Assembly: GCA_030041355.1 (NCBI GenBank)
Contig: JASHNZ010000012.1
Location: 1-64,000, forward strand
Length of the DNA: 64,000 nucleotides
Source: Nitrososphaerales archaeon
GTDB taxonomy: Archaea; Thermoproteota; Nitrososphaeria; Nitrososphaerales; CADDZS01
Direction: 5' to 3'
The translations under genes were made by a program, and so were the position numbers. Positions 8,954 to 17,511 of this stretch are shown one piece after another. Below the pieces are notes generated by a model, which saw nothing but the letters and a program-made list of their open reading frames with translations, ran no database searches and had not been told where the DNA came from. Within the stretch, counting starts at the first letter, position 1. Each line of letters starts with the position of its first letter.

Positions 8954-9703
8954 TCAGGCGGTTGCCTTACGTGATGGAACTCCAACCACGACTCTAGCGG
9001 CGAAGTCAGGCGTGAACTGCCTACCGTTGCACGCGGCAATGACGAAACGCGCACCACCTATGCGAGAGTAACTATCACGAAGAACGAAGAACAGAAGAGA
9101 AGAATCATCCGCGCCTCTTGACACACGCACTGTATTTTCTAAAGACTCTCCCTTGCCCACGATAAGATTTCCTTTCTTATCAAAAGTGCAAAGAGCCGAA
9201 CTTCTTGGCTTTATTGATTTTTTTGCCCTTGTTTTCCCTTTTTTCTTCAGTGCATAATATGCGCCTAAAGCCGTAACGCCTAACTTTTTGGCTATATCCC
9301 TGTAATTCATGCCTGATTCTGCAAGTCTCAGGGCTTCTGCTTCTTGAGCAGGTGTGATTTCTGCTTCTTGAGATTCGTCGATTAGATGGTTTGTGTCGCT
9401 ACCGATGCCCGTTATCCAAAAAGCGCAATCACTTTTTCCGTTGTCATTGAATTTTCTTCTCAGTGAAATGTCCGAGCTAAAAGCGGGAAGCAAAAATTGG
9501 TATGTAGGCAGGGCTAATTTAGCATGTGTGAGGCGGTCTGCTGATTGCGAGGCGGTTGCCTTTTCATTACACATGTATATTGGCATCCTATTGAACTTAC
9601 CAATTTCATAAAATCCTAATTCATTTCTTCTCCTTTCCAATGAGTCTGGTTGTATTGTTGTCATAACATCAACCACACTTTCGAGTTTTCCTTTCCGATT
9701 CAA
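8954..9703 (-). CDS. Uncharacterised protein with resolvase-type HTH
   Basis: A 249-residue protein that I do not recognise. Around residues 120-155 it has a clear helix-turn-helix: EALRLAESGMNYRDIAKKLG followed by a basic helix and KKKGKTRAKKSIK. Such motifs occur in resolvase and transposase N-termini and in phage or plasmid regulators. The N-terminal 110 residues match no family I know, and the C-terminus is moderately hydrophobic. It stands alone between two gene-poor stretches, as genes in integrated elements often do. The start may instead be the ATG at codon 14. DNA binding is likely; anything beyond that is open. Confidence 0.55.
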   Translation of the reverse strand: MNRKGKLESVVDVMTTIQPDSLERRRNELGFYEIGKFNRMPIYMCNEKATASQSADRLTHAKLALPTYQFLLPAFSSDISLRRKFNDNGKSDCAFWITGIGSDTNHLIDESQEAEITPAQEAEALRLAESGMNYRDIAKKLGVTALGAYYALKKKGKTRAKKSIKPRSSALCTFDKKGNLIVGKGESLENTVRVSRGADDSSLLFFVLRDSYSRIGGARFVIAACNGRQFTPDFAARVVVGVPSRKATA

Positions 9704-10042
9704 AACAGCCTATTTGAGCGCATCCCGGGGAATTCAAACTTCTAAAGCGAGTTTGTGAGCGATTTTAAAGGTTAGGCGTCTTAGCCGAAACGTAAAGCGT
9801 TTTTGGCATGTCGGCGCTTGCGTCCTTGAGCAAAAGGAGTGAGAGGCTCGGATTCAGGCGTACTTGATTGATGCGATGCGATTCGAACGCCCTAGAGTAT
9901 CTTTTCCACGCAGGCACAGAATATGCCATTGTCTACGAACATAAGACAAGGAAACTCCGTAGGGGTGAGCCTTGAACAATTGCAAAGGAGTAAATTAAGC
10001 ATCTGAAAAGTGTTGAGAATTATGGCGCAAGCATTCATTGTT
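9704..10042. other. Intergenic stretch with possible micro-ORF
   Basis: About 340 bases without a clear gene. A plus-strand frame from ATG 9871 to TGA 9975 encodes 34 residues with protein-like composition, but nothing else supports it. The TTCGAAC at about 9890 resembles a tRNA T-loop but has no matching stem, so it is not a tRNA. Confidence 0.35.
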
Positions 10043-11695
10043 TCAGGAAGTCATTTTCCTGTTGACACCCAATACAAAAACAAACTCTACCCAAGCCGAT
10101 ACCAGCATCATGAGAATAGAAAGAATATGATTTGATGTTAGTACGAATTCTACGGCATAGACTGCGAGCGGAAGCATGAACACCATCAATGCTGCAGCTA
10201 GGGATAGTACTAATCTGCCAATACCCGCTCCCGCAACAGCGCTGAAGCCTCTTGACTTTCCCGAGCCAAAGAAAAGCGTTATCTCAGTCATACATGCTGC
10301 GTACACCGCTATGATTTCAATAACAGGAATGAGCAGCGAATAATAAGACGTGAGCTCTTTTGATAGGCCGAGAGTAATTAGGGCTGCAGGAACAGGGGCG
10401 AACATCAAAGTTGCAACCAGGGTCTTGGCATCTATGATTTGGCGCACTCTCACCGGCAAAGAAAATGAATACTCGAGCCCGGTCCCCTCTGTGTTAAGTA
10501 AGGTAGTAGAAATCATAATCGTAAAGGAGCAACCCACAACGGTGCTGACAATGACTGAGGAGGCGTGCATCACTGGAAATTGCGAGGTGATCACTGCCAG
10601 CATGAAAACCACAAAGACGGGAAGCGCGTACAAAAAGGCCATTGAGGGATTTTTCGAAGCTAACCTCAGATCCTTGACGATCTGGGCCACGAGCGGCTGG
10701 TGCAATTTTAAGGAAAAACTCTTTGTAATTATCCGAAGAGAAATGCTGGCCTTGGAATGGGCGACTCTTGACAAAGTGGCATAGGTGTGCTTTCCAACAA
10801 AGAAAGCTAACACGGCGTAGCAAAGCGATGCGATAAAGGGAACCAAGAATGAAATGAGAGGAATGCCCGATCCCTGTGCATTGCCCAGATTGGGGAAGAT
10901 CGTCACAGTGATGGCTAAGCTGATCGCAAAAGGATGGAGTATGGAAAGCGCAATCCCTTTGGGATTCGTATAGCCCGAGGCTAGGGCATCGTTGATGACG
11001 GGCAGAAGATAACTAAGAAGATTGAAAAGAAAGCCTATGCTCATTGCGGCGAAACCCCAGACAACGAGGAAGAGCAGGCGTCCAATAGTGGCAGTTTTGG
11101 ATCTCGAAGCAGCGTGCAATACTCTTCTGTAGAATAAGCCCGAGAACCAAAGCGCGATTGCGGCTGCGAATACTGCGTTGAGTAACGCTCCAAAACCCAT
11201 GAGAAGAGAGGCTACTATGGAGTGAGTCAGGATCCAGATCACAATGATCTGCATGAGACCCGTGCCAAGAACAAGATAGTCAAAGGTTCGAATAAAGGAA
11301 AATACTGTCAGGAGGGAGAACTCTGATTCTTTCAGGGGTAGACTGTAAAGCGTCGAAAAAGCTTCAGAGTTAGAAAATTCTGGCAGGATCTGAAGAGAGT
11401 AAAATACGACGTAGGCGAGACTGATTGCAAGACTCAAAGAAATGGCGCTGACCAATGATTCGGGCCCGCGATAAGCAAGAAAGTCAAGAAAGGGAATTCC
11501 CGCGCCGATGCTTCCAAAAACTGCGAAAGCGATCTTGCTGATCTTGGCGCTGCGCAAGATCAATTTGAATTGTTTGTTGATGCTAGCGCCTGATCCTCCG
11601 AGGCTTGATACTCCACCGCTGCTGGACTTGTTAGATCGAAATGCCACTTCGTCATAGGGAGTGCGACTGAGGCGCCAGAGTTCTCGGATCTTCAA
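10043..11695 (-). CDS. ABC-2-like membrane permease, no ATPase partner
   Basis: A 550-residue protein with about 12 membrane segments in two halves, joined by a basic cytoplasmic loop (about residues 300-345: HSKASISLRIITKSFSLKLH). A soluble N-terminal stretch rich in Ser and Gly precedes the first segment. The layout and the LYSLPLKESEFSLL-type loops resemble archaeal ABC-2-type export permeases. Those normally sit next to an ATP-binding subunit, but no such gene is present on either side. It starts at TTG. The family call is moderate; the substrate is unknown. Confidence 0.55.
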   Translation of the reverse strand: MKIRELWRLSRTPYDEVAFRSNKSSSGGVSSLGGSGASINKQFKLILRSAKISKIAFAVFGSIGAGIPFLDFLAYRGPESLVSAISLSLAISLAYVVFYSLQILPEFSNSEAFSTLYSLPLKESEFSLLTVFSFIRTFDYLVLGTGLMQIIVIWILTHSIVASLLMGFGALLNAVFAAAIALWFSGLFYRRVLHAASRSKTATIGRLLFLVVWGFAAMSIGFLFNLLSYLLPVINDALASGYTNPKGIALSILHPFAISLAITVTIFPNLGNAQGSGIPLISFLVPFIASLCYAVLAFFVGKHTYATLSRVAHSKASISLRIITKSFSLKLHQPLVAQIVKDLRLASKNPSMAFLYALPVFVVFMLAVITSQFPVMHASSVIVSTVVGCSFTIMISTTLLNTEGTGLEYSFSLPVRVRQIIDAKTLVATLMFAPVPAALITLGLSKELTSYYSLLIPVIEIIAVYAACMTEITLFFGSGKSRGFSAVAGAGIGRLVLSLAAALMVFMLPLAVYAVEFVLTSNHILSILMMLVSAWVEFVFVLGVNRKMTS

Positions 11696-11889
11696 GCCAT
11701 GCCCAATGCATACGCTAACTTACTTTTGTTATGAGGAGCCGAAGTATGGATTCACAGTACTTTGCCTATCAAAATACCCTGCAGCTTTCTCCTGCCCTTC
11801 TCTCGAACCCGACGCTTCTTTACCACTTCACTGGCGAGCGTCGGTTACTAGGTCAAACAGGGATAAACTTTGCAAAATTCTTAGAGTAA

Positions 11890-12216
11890 CTACTTTTTCA
11901 GCTCCACGATTATTCCGTGGAACTCTGTTGAACCCAGATTCTCCGCTTCATGCCATCCACCGTCAGACCACCCCACGTTCCCGGGCACAACATCAGTTTC
12001 CCTGCTCTTTCCGTCTTTTGAACTCGTGCGGACTCTGGCTCCGTTGATTTGATACACGACAAACGCAGGATGCCAGTGCATGTCAGTCTTTTCTTTAGGC
12101 GGGACTCTCACTTCGAGGACCCGTACGTGCTCGTTTTCGAGAAGAACTTTGTGATGCTTCGGTATCACATTTTTTTCACCTTTTCCGGGAGGCGTTTCCC
12201 ATTTTTGACGCGGCAA
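11890..12216 (-). CDS. Small cupin-domain protein
   Basis: A 108-residue single-domain cupin. The first cupin motif is seen in DMHWHPAFVVYQINGARV (two His metal ligands), and the second in PGNVGWSDGGWHEAENLG with a further His. Small cupins of this type are metal-dependent dioxygenases, isomerases or sensors; the sequence alone does not say which. Translation starts at TTG 12216. A TATA box at 12248-12255 puts the transcript start only a few bases upstream, so the mRNA is nearly leaderless. The carboxymuconolactone decarboxylase family gene is divergent from it. Confidence 0.75.
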   Translation of the reverse strand: MPRQKWETPPGKGEKNVIPKHHKVLLENEHVRVLEVRVPPKEKTDMHWHPAFVVYQINGARVRTSSKDGKSRETDVVPGNVGWSDGGWHEAENLGSTEFHGIIVELKK

Positions 12217-12247
12217 AGAAATCGCTGAGGTCTAGTTTTTGGCCCTG

Positions 12248-12255
12248 TTATATAA
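12248..12255 (-). promoter_or_regulatory. TATA box for the cupin gene
   Basis: TTATATAA on the minus strand, centred about 35 nt upstream of the cupin TTG start, as expected for a nearly leaderless archaeal transcript. Confidence 0.6.
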
Positions 12256-12426
12256 GGCAAGACTAAGTGGGCCTGACTACCTAGGGAAGTACCGTGAACT
12301 CGAAAATTAGGAAAGATAAGTTTCTATAGATTAGCCAAATGTAGTTAGGCATAACTCCTTGATTTGTGTCAGCGACACCTCCACTTGCGGTAAATTTGAA
12401 AATTCGCTACGCTTAAAGAAGACAAA

Positions 12427-12843
12427 GTGCGCGCAAGCCAAGAGTCTAATGGTGTGAGCCGAGCCGAAGATCGGGTCAAACGAGGAGTGGAAGCTCTCGA
12501 AAGAGTTGATCGCGATGGAGCAAAAAAAATATTGGAGAACTTGCAAGACATCGCTCCTGATTTCGCACGCTACATCATGGAATCTGCTTACGGCGAGATT
12601 TGGTCTCGCCCGGGACTAGACGTGAAATCGCGCGAAATGGTGGCCGTGGCAGCGTTGGCGGCGATCGGTTACGCTCCTTCTCAGCCCAAATTGCACATTC
12701 GCGGTGCCCTGAAGGTGGAATGCTCGCGCAAGGAAGTGGTGGAAATACTCATGCAGATTTGCCTTTGCGCCGGTTTTCCAGCTGCCCTCAATGGTCTCTC
12801 TGCGGCGAAGGAAGTGTTTCGAGATCTGGATAAATCCCAATAA
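12427..12843 (+). CDS. Carboxymuconolactone decarboxylase family protein
   Basis: A 138-residue all-helical protein of the CMD/AhpD superfamily. The core pattern SREMVAVAALAAIGYAPSQPKLHIRGAL followed by KEVVEILMQICLCAGFPAALN matches the PcaC-type gamma-carboxymuconolactone decarboxylase subfamily rather than the CxxC-containing AhpD peroxidase branch. Family members act in aromatic ring cleavage or remain uncharacterised. The gene is 42 kb from the aromatic cluster in this window, so a link is not shown. GTG 12427 is the first start; GTG 12454 is possible. A short hairpin GTGTC-AGC-GACAC lies 50 nt upstream. Confidence 0.75.
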   Translation: MRASQESNGVSRAEDRVKRGVEALERVDRDGAKKILENLQDIAPDFARYIMESAYGEIWSRPGLDVKSREMVAVAALAAIGYAPSQPKLHIRGALKVECSRKEVVEILMQICLCAGFPAALNGLSAAKEVFRDLDKSQ

Positions 12844-12885
12844 AAAGAGAATGGGCGCTTTGTTAGGCGCCGCGATCTTTGTATT

Positions 12886-13332
12886 CTATTTGGTTTTCAA
12901 GGCGGCCATTAGTTTGATTTTCGGAGGATGGTTTTTCTCCCATTTCTTTGCTCTCTCATAGAGAAGCTCGAAGTTCTCTCCGATCCTGGGCTCCTTCATC
13001 TCGGCTCTTTGTCCGTAGATTACCACTTTCAAGGGCTCCCAGAAGAACCTTGGAGGTGCGGCGATATCGAAGAGAAGATCCTCATTTAGGAGACCGTGTT
13101 CTACCATGGCACCTGCAAGTTCATACCAGCTCATTATCTCCCCGACGTATCCTGCCTCTTCAGACCCCATGGGATATTGGCGCCTAAACTCTAAGTAATC
13201 TGTGAATTTCTTGGGGAGAAATTCCTTGAAAAACCACTGCGCTGCTTTCACTTGGCGATCAGTGGAGCTTAGTTTCACTAAGTCCATAAGCAGACGTGCA
13301 TCTTCTACTGTGGGTTTGTTTTTGCTTTCCAT
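12886..13332 (-). CDS. Uncharacterised helical protein (DUF4760-like)
   Basis: A 148-residue soluble protein, mainly helical. The pattern is an N-terminal helix pair (ARLLMDLVKLSSTDRQVKAA), an aromatic-rich FKEFLPKKFTDYLEFRRQYP stretch, then a WYELAGAMVEHGLLNEDLLF helix. It resembles the family that tracks the shape of DUF4760, whose function is unknown. It is convergent with the carboxymuconolactone gene (42 nt apart), with no partner gene. Codon usage and composition support a real gene. Confidence 0.65.
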   Translation of the reverse strand: MESKNKPTVEDARLLMDLVKLSSTDRQVKAAQWFFKEFLPKKFTDYLEFRRQYPMGSEEAGYVGEIMSWYELAGAMVEHGLLNEDLLFDIAAPPRFFWEPLKVVIYGQRAEMKEPRIGENFELLYERAKKWEKNHPPKIKLMAALKTK

Positions 13333-13466
13333 TTTAGAAACCTCAAGATGCGACAGCAGTTTTGTGTGATTTATGGCTTTGGCAAATTTCTCGCATGATC
13401 GAGAAAATCGAAGTGGGTGATGCTCATTTCTACAGAACTAAACTTAATTGAGTCTAGCTCGGAATT

Positions 13467-13646
13467 ATGCAAGAGACAGGTATGTGGCCTTGGAAGTTTC
13501 AGCATTGCTCAATGACTAAGGATCGAAAAGTGAAAGTCGCCAATTGTAAAGTTCGAGCATGGTGGATTTTTTCTCTACCAACCAAAGATGGGACAGAGCC
13601 CTTTATAGCATTGGAAGTTCCACCTTTGAAGCAGACCTTTGCTTAA
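13467..13646 (+). CDS. Small 59-residue protein upstream of nfeD
   Basis: An open frame of 59 codons beginning ATG 13467 and ending 15 nt before the nfeD start. The encoded protein is basic in the middle and contains VKVANCKVRAWWIFSLPTK and PFIALEVPPLK, a regular alternation of strands that looks like real coding sequence. An ATG at 13515 would give a shorter form. I do not recognise a family. If real, it forms a possible operon with nfeD and the stomatin gene. A TATA-like TTTATA at 13602 inside it could be a separate nfeD promoter. Confidence 0.45.
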   Translation: MQETGMWPWKFQHCSMTKDRKVKVANCKVRAWWIFSLPTKDGTEPFIALEVPPLKQTFA

Positions 13647-13661
13647 CAAGATGTACTCGGA

Positions 13662-15017
13662 TTGAAAAAGAATCAAGGCAGAAACTCACGAAATCTTAGA
13701 ACGCTTTTCTTACTGGCAGCTGTGGCGCTAATCGCGATTCCTGTCCTTTCTTCCGTCACTCAACAAAATAATTCCTCGATTTTAATCACTAAGTCATCTG
13801 CAACTGCGGCACCAAAGCAAGTGGTGGTAATTCAACTCTTCGAAGAAATTGACCAAGGATCTGCGTCTATGATGACGCGAGGAATCCAAGAGGCTATTAC
13901 ACTCAACGCCCAAGCTGTTGTAATTGACATGAATACCCCCGGCGGTCTCGTAAGTGATATGCTTACGATAATAAATTCAATTAACAGTTCAAGCGTTCCA
14001 GTTTACACTTTCGTTGGCACTGGCGCTTCAGCTGCATCCGCCGGAAGTTACATCGCGATGGCTAGCGACCAAATCTTCATGAGCAACACCGATACTGTAA
14101 TCGGTCCTTCGACTCCTTACGTTGTTGGAGGCACAACCTCTGAACAGCAACACATTCAAAATTACTACACAACTTACATGGTGGCCCTTGCCCAAGCTCA
14201 TGGTCGAAATACGACTGCGGCAAATCTGATGGCTGCTAACAACACTGCATTCACAGGTTATCAGGCAATTCAATATCACCTTGCTAATTACTCTGGCAGT
14301 TTAACCCAAACTTTGAGCTTGATCGGTGTTTCCGGTGACACTATCACAACTGTTTCGGAGAACCCAAGTGAACAGGTACTAACTTTTCTCTCTGCCAATT
14401 CCACTCTAGACGGGATTCTGATAATCATAGGAATTGTTGCAATTGCGATCGATTTTCTTCACCCTACGATTCTTTTGACCATATGTGGAGCTGTGCTAGT
14501 CGTTTTAGGGCTTATAGGCGAAGAAGTAATCCAAGGACCGAGTGGTTATCTGGGCATTTATTTGCCAATAACTCTTTACATACTCGCGGCTGCACTTATC
14601 GTAGTCGAAATTAAGACCGGGCACGGATTCATGTTATTTGCCGGAGTAGTCGTGGGCGCTATTGGGACTATCCTGTTTGCATATCAAGTTCCGTACGTGA
14701 GCCCCAATCCACTTGGAGGCATCGAAATTATAGAGATCGGGATCCTGATCGTAGTTGGAGCCGTGCTGGGTCTGTACGCAAGGTACATTGGAAGCACATT
14801 AAGAAAGAAGCCCGTGACCGGTCAAGAATCATTAGTGGGAGCGAAAGCCACAGTACATAGCGAAGCACTCGGGCCAGAAGGCGAGGTCACCGTCAATGGT
14901 ATAATATGGCACGCAAGTCTAGCAAACTCAAGCTTGAGTCCACTGAAAAAGGGAGATAGTGTCACCATCACAAAGGTTGAGGGGCTTACTTTGGTTGTCG
15001 TTCCGAGCGGGCTTTGA
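13662..15017 (+). CDS. nfeD: NfeD membrane protein, protease domain lacking lysine
   Basis: A 451-residue NfeD-family protein, long form. It has an N-terminal signal or membrane segment (residues 13-31) and a ClpP-fold domain (about 53-235) with TPGGLVSDM and the serine motif GASAASAGSY (predicted nucleophile Ser126). Several membrane segments (about 245-375) and a C-terminal OB-like domain (about 390-450, beginning SLVGAKATV) follow. Characterised archaeal homologues are Ser-Lys proteases that cut the partner stomatin. Here there is no lysine between residue 52 and the membrane part; His164 or neighbours fill the expected place. Activity is therefore doubtful. Translation starts at TTG; the stomatin gene follows after 93 nt. 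Confidence 0.85.
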   Translation: MKKNQGRNSRNLRTLFLLAAVALIAIPVLSSVTQQNNSSILITKSSATAAPKQVVVIQLFEEIDQGSASMMTRGIQEAITLNAQAVVIDMNTPGGLVSDMLTIINSINSSSVPVYTFVGTGASAASAGSYIAMASDQIFMSNTDTVIGPSTPYVVGGTTSEQQHIQNYYTTYMVALAQAHGRNTTAANLMAANNTAFTGYQAIQYHLANYSGSLTQTLSLIGVSGDTITTVSENPSEQVLTFLSANSTLDGILIIIGIVAIAIDFLHPTILLTICGAVLVVLGLIGEEVIQGPSGYLGIYLPITLYILAAALIVVEIKTGHGFMLFAGVVVGAIGTILFAYQVPYVSPNPLGGIEIIEIGILIVVGAVLGLYARYIGSTLRKKPVTGQESLVGAKATVHSEALGPEGEVTVNGIIWHASLANSSLSPLKKGDSVTITKVEGLTLVVVPSGL

Positions 15018-15110
15018 GTCTTCGATTTGAATTTCTCAACGATTGAAGGGAACCGCAACCCATATAGGAATTGAAAAGTTAGAGCAAAGATGTAAAAGAG
15101 GAAGAGATCT

Positions 15111-15977
15111 TTGGTGGTCAATTATATCGATACGGGCATCATTGTCTTCGTGGTTTTAGTAATACTCATAATTTTCCTTTCAGGGCTCCATATCCTGAAA
15201 GAATGGGAAAGAGCTCCGGTTCTGACTCTTGGTCGCTACAAAGGACTCAAGGGGCCGGGTGTAGTGTATGTCGTTCCCTTTGTGAGCAAAATACCGTACA
15301 TAATATCAACAAGACTTCAGGTCACCTCGTTTAGAACTGAACAGACTCTCACACGCGACAACGTACCGGTAAACGTGGATGCCGTAATGTACTTCCAGCC
15401 AGTCGAGGTCCAAAAGGCAGTATTGAATGCTGAGAATTATAACCTTGCGACTCAACTCGCGGCACAGACCACACTGAGGGAGACTATAGGCGGCGTGAAC
15501 TTTGATGATTTGCTTTATGAAAGAGAAAAGATTGGAGCGTCAGCAAGACAAATCATCGATTCGAAAACAGAAAACTGGGGAGTCAAGGTCACCGCCGTAG
15601 AAATCAGAGACATTGCGATCCCTCCTCAGTTGCAGGAAGCGATGTCAAGGCAGGCTCAAGCGGAAAGAGAAAGACGAGCGAGAGTTACACTCGCTGAAGC
15701 AGAATACCAAGCCGCGCAAAAAATGGTCGAGGCAGCAAACACATATGCACAAAACCCGAGAGCTATGGAGCTTAGGTGGATGAACATACTTTACGAACTC
15801 GGTCTACAAGGGAAAGCTACAACTCTAATGCTCATTCCGTCCAATATGCCATCAGCAGGAACTCCCGCTGTTTTTCCACCAGTTGGACTGATGGGTGTAA
15901 GGGACATAGGGCAGCCTCAGGGCACGCCTTTGCAGCAAGGACAGGGCGGTGGCTCGTCGTCTACACAACAGACTTAG
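15111..15977 (+). CDS. Stomatin/SPFH-family protein
   Basis: A 288-residue membrane-anchored SPFH protein. One N-terminal membrane segment (about residues 5-26) is followed by the SPFH core: WERAPVLTLGRYKGLKGPG, TRDNVPVNVDAVMYFQPV, and the helical stretch SRQAQAERERRARVTLAEAE. A Gly/Gln/Ser-rich tail follows. Archaeal stomatins form membrane oligomers and pair with NfeD; the gene order here is the conserved one. Start codon TTG 15111 follows a GAGGAAGAG purine stretch. The C-terminal hydrophobic stretch near residues 225-262, where NfeD protease cuts in homologues, is present. Confidence 0.88.
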   Translation: MVVNYIDTGIIVFVVLVILIIFLSGLHILKEWERAPVLTLGRYKGLKGPGVVYVVPFVSKIPYIISTRLQVTSFRTEQTLTRDNVPVNVDAVMYFQPVEVQKAVLNAENYNLATQLAAQTTLRETIGGVNFDDLLYEREKIGASARQIIDSKTENWGVKVTAVEIRDIAIPPQLQEAMSRQAQAERERRARVTLAEAEYQAAQKMVEAANTYAQNPRAMELRWMNILYELGLQGKATTLMLIPSNMPSAGTPAVFPPVGLMGVRDIGQPQGTPLQQGQGGGSSSTQQT

Positions 15978-15995
15978 TGGCTCTTCGTAGAGTGA

Positions 15996-16388
15996 TTACT
16001 TCGAATAGGCGTAATAATTCCTAGTTCCAGTTCTGATGAGCTGCCGTTTCTTCCATAGTATACCAAGTGCCTGACTAACTTTACGACTGGTGAATTTCTT
16101 CCCAGAGACTTCAACAAGTCTCTCTCTTGTTTCACCGGTTGTTCTTGGCTTTGAAAAAAATATCGTGGGGAGAATCTTTGATTCTAGTTCTCGAATGATG
16201 CTTGCAGTTTCTCCGCGGCCTCTTATTCTGGAGTTTGTGGTCTTTCGTGTGGTTATTCTTTTTTCAGAACCATCAAGCTTAGGAATAAGATGTTTCAGAG
16301 TTTGATAGCCAATCACAAGGTCATCGGGATTGTTGCTTTCAGCGGTCAGGGTACCGAATCTCGTCTTGTATGATAATGTATATTTCAA
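15996..16388 (-). CDS. Uncharacterised basic protein, possible winged helix
   Basis: A 130-residue basic protein that I do not recognise. The C-terminal half (RERLVEVSGKKFTSRKVSQA, then LGILWKKRQLIRTGTRNYYA) has the helix-helix-wing pattern of a small winged helix domain. The N-terminus is a strand-rich segment. The start is TTG 16388, supported by an AGGTGA Shine-Dalgarno at 16401-16396 with 7-nt spacing. DNA binding is plausible but not shown. It is convergent with the stomatin gene. Confidence 0.6.
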   Translation of the reverse strand: MKYTLSYKTRFGTLTAESNNPDDLVIGYQTLKHLIPKLDGSEKRITTRKTTNSRIRGRGETASIIRELESKILPTIFFSKPRTTGETRERLVEVSGKKFTSRKVSQALGILWKKRQLIRTGTRNYYAYSK

Positions 16389-16556
16389 CGCGGGTTCACC
16401 TAGAAAGATGCGAATGTGGTAAGTTATGGGCTCGTCTTTGGAGCGCTTTCTATTATACTATTTGTGAATAAAAAATCAACGCAACGCAAAAGGCCTATGA
16501 AAGTTGACAACGGCCCAATTCTTTCTCCCGCTTTCTGCTAGTCCCAGTACACCAAC

Positions 16557-17492
16557 TTGGCCCAACGCGCAGCCACGCATGGAACTAGGCACAAAGTCAT
16601 ATTTGGTAACTGCCAGGACATGCATGAGATCCCACCTGAATCCATTCAACTGACTGTGACTTCGCCTCCCTATTACAACGCTCCCTTCGATTACCCGGGG
16701 ATGTATAGAGACTATGACGAGTATCTTAAAATGCTCTCGCGAGTGTGCGACGAGCTTTACAGAGTCACGTCCCCAGGCAGAGTGGTTTGTTTTGTGATTG
16801 ATGACATGCTAGTTGATGGAGAGAAGCTGCCGATAGTTGCAGACTGCACTACTATCATGCGCCAAACTGGCTTTCGGTACAGAGACAGAATTACATGGGT
16901 AAAGCCTAAAGGGTATTCGAGGATAAGCAGGAGGTCTGGAGTACTCGTTCAACACCCGTATCCAATGTACTTCTATCCGGATAACATCCAAGAAAGCGTT
17001 GTGATCTTTCAGAAGGGTCGATTTGATTACAAGCTCATCAAGGAAATCGACGGCGAGACTCTCGAGTCGTCTAGGATAGACAGCCACATGTTCAATGAAA
17101 ACGCATGGAATCTGACGGTCTGGAACATTACAAACGTTCTTCCGACAAACAATGTTCTCGAAAAGGGGATAGCTGCATTCCCGGACGAGCTAGCATCTCG
17201 TTTGATACAGCTCTACTCCTTTAGTCATGAAACAATTCTAGATCCGTTCATGGGGTCGGGAACCACCGCGAAATGCGCCGCAATGCTAGGAAGAAATTCA
17301 ATTGGCTATGAACTGATTTATGAGCTTAAGCAAAATATACTCGCGAAAATAAGCGTCAATAATTTCGCTAAAGTTTCTTTCGAGCGGAGGATCGACGCAA
17401 TCGCTCCGGCGACTATTGAAGCAGCCGAAGGAAGTAGCGCAAAGCATGCTGTGATTCCGATAAGGAAGGCGGGGGAGCACAGCTTGCGCTAA
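16557..17492 (+). CDS. Solitary DNA methyltransferase (beta class, N4-cytosine-like)
   Basis: A 311-residue DNA amino-methyltransferase. Motif IV TSPPYYNAPFDY is near residues 35-46 and the AdoMet motif DPFMGSGTTAKCA near 228-240, in the IV-before-I order of the beta class. The SPPY form is typical of N4-cytosine enzymes, though N6-adenine activity cannot be excluded. A charged RYRDRITWVKPKGYSR segment fits the target-recognition region. Start TTG 16557. No restriction endonuclease gene is nearby, so it is an orphan that may serve epigenetic or repair-related marking, or is a remnant of a restriction system. Confidence 0.85.
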   Translation: MAQRAATHGTRHKVIFGNCQDMHEIPPESIQLTVTSPPYYNAPFDYPGMYRDYDEYLKMLSRVCDELYRVTSPGRVVCFVIDDMLVDGEKLPIVADCTTIMRQTGFRYRDRITWVKPKGYSRISRRSGVLVQHPYPMYFYPDNIQESVVIFQKGRFDYKLIKEIDGETLESSRIDSHMFNENAWNLTVWNITNVLPTNNVLEKGIAAFPDELASRLIQLYSFSHETILDPFMGSGTTAKCAAMLGRNSIGYELIYELKQNILAKISVNNFAKVSFERRIDAIAPATIEAAEGSSAKHAVIPIRKAGEHSLR

Positions 17493-17511
17493 AACAACTT
17501 GATCCAATTTT

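Noticed and set aside
9871-9975. 34-codon frame and a TTCGAAC sequence in the 9.7-10 kb gap, considered as micro-ORF and tRNA end.
   Set aside because: The T-loop-like sequence has no pairing stem or cloverleaf. The micro-ORF has no further support.
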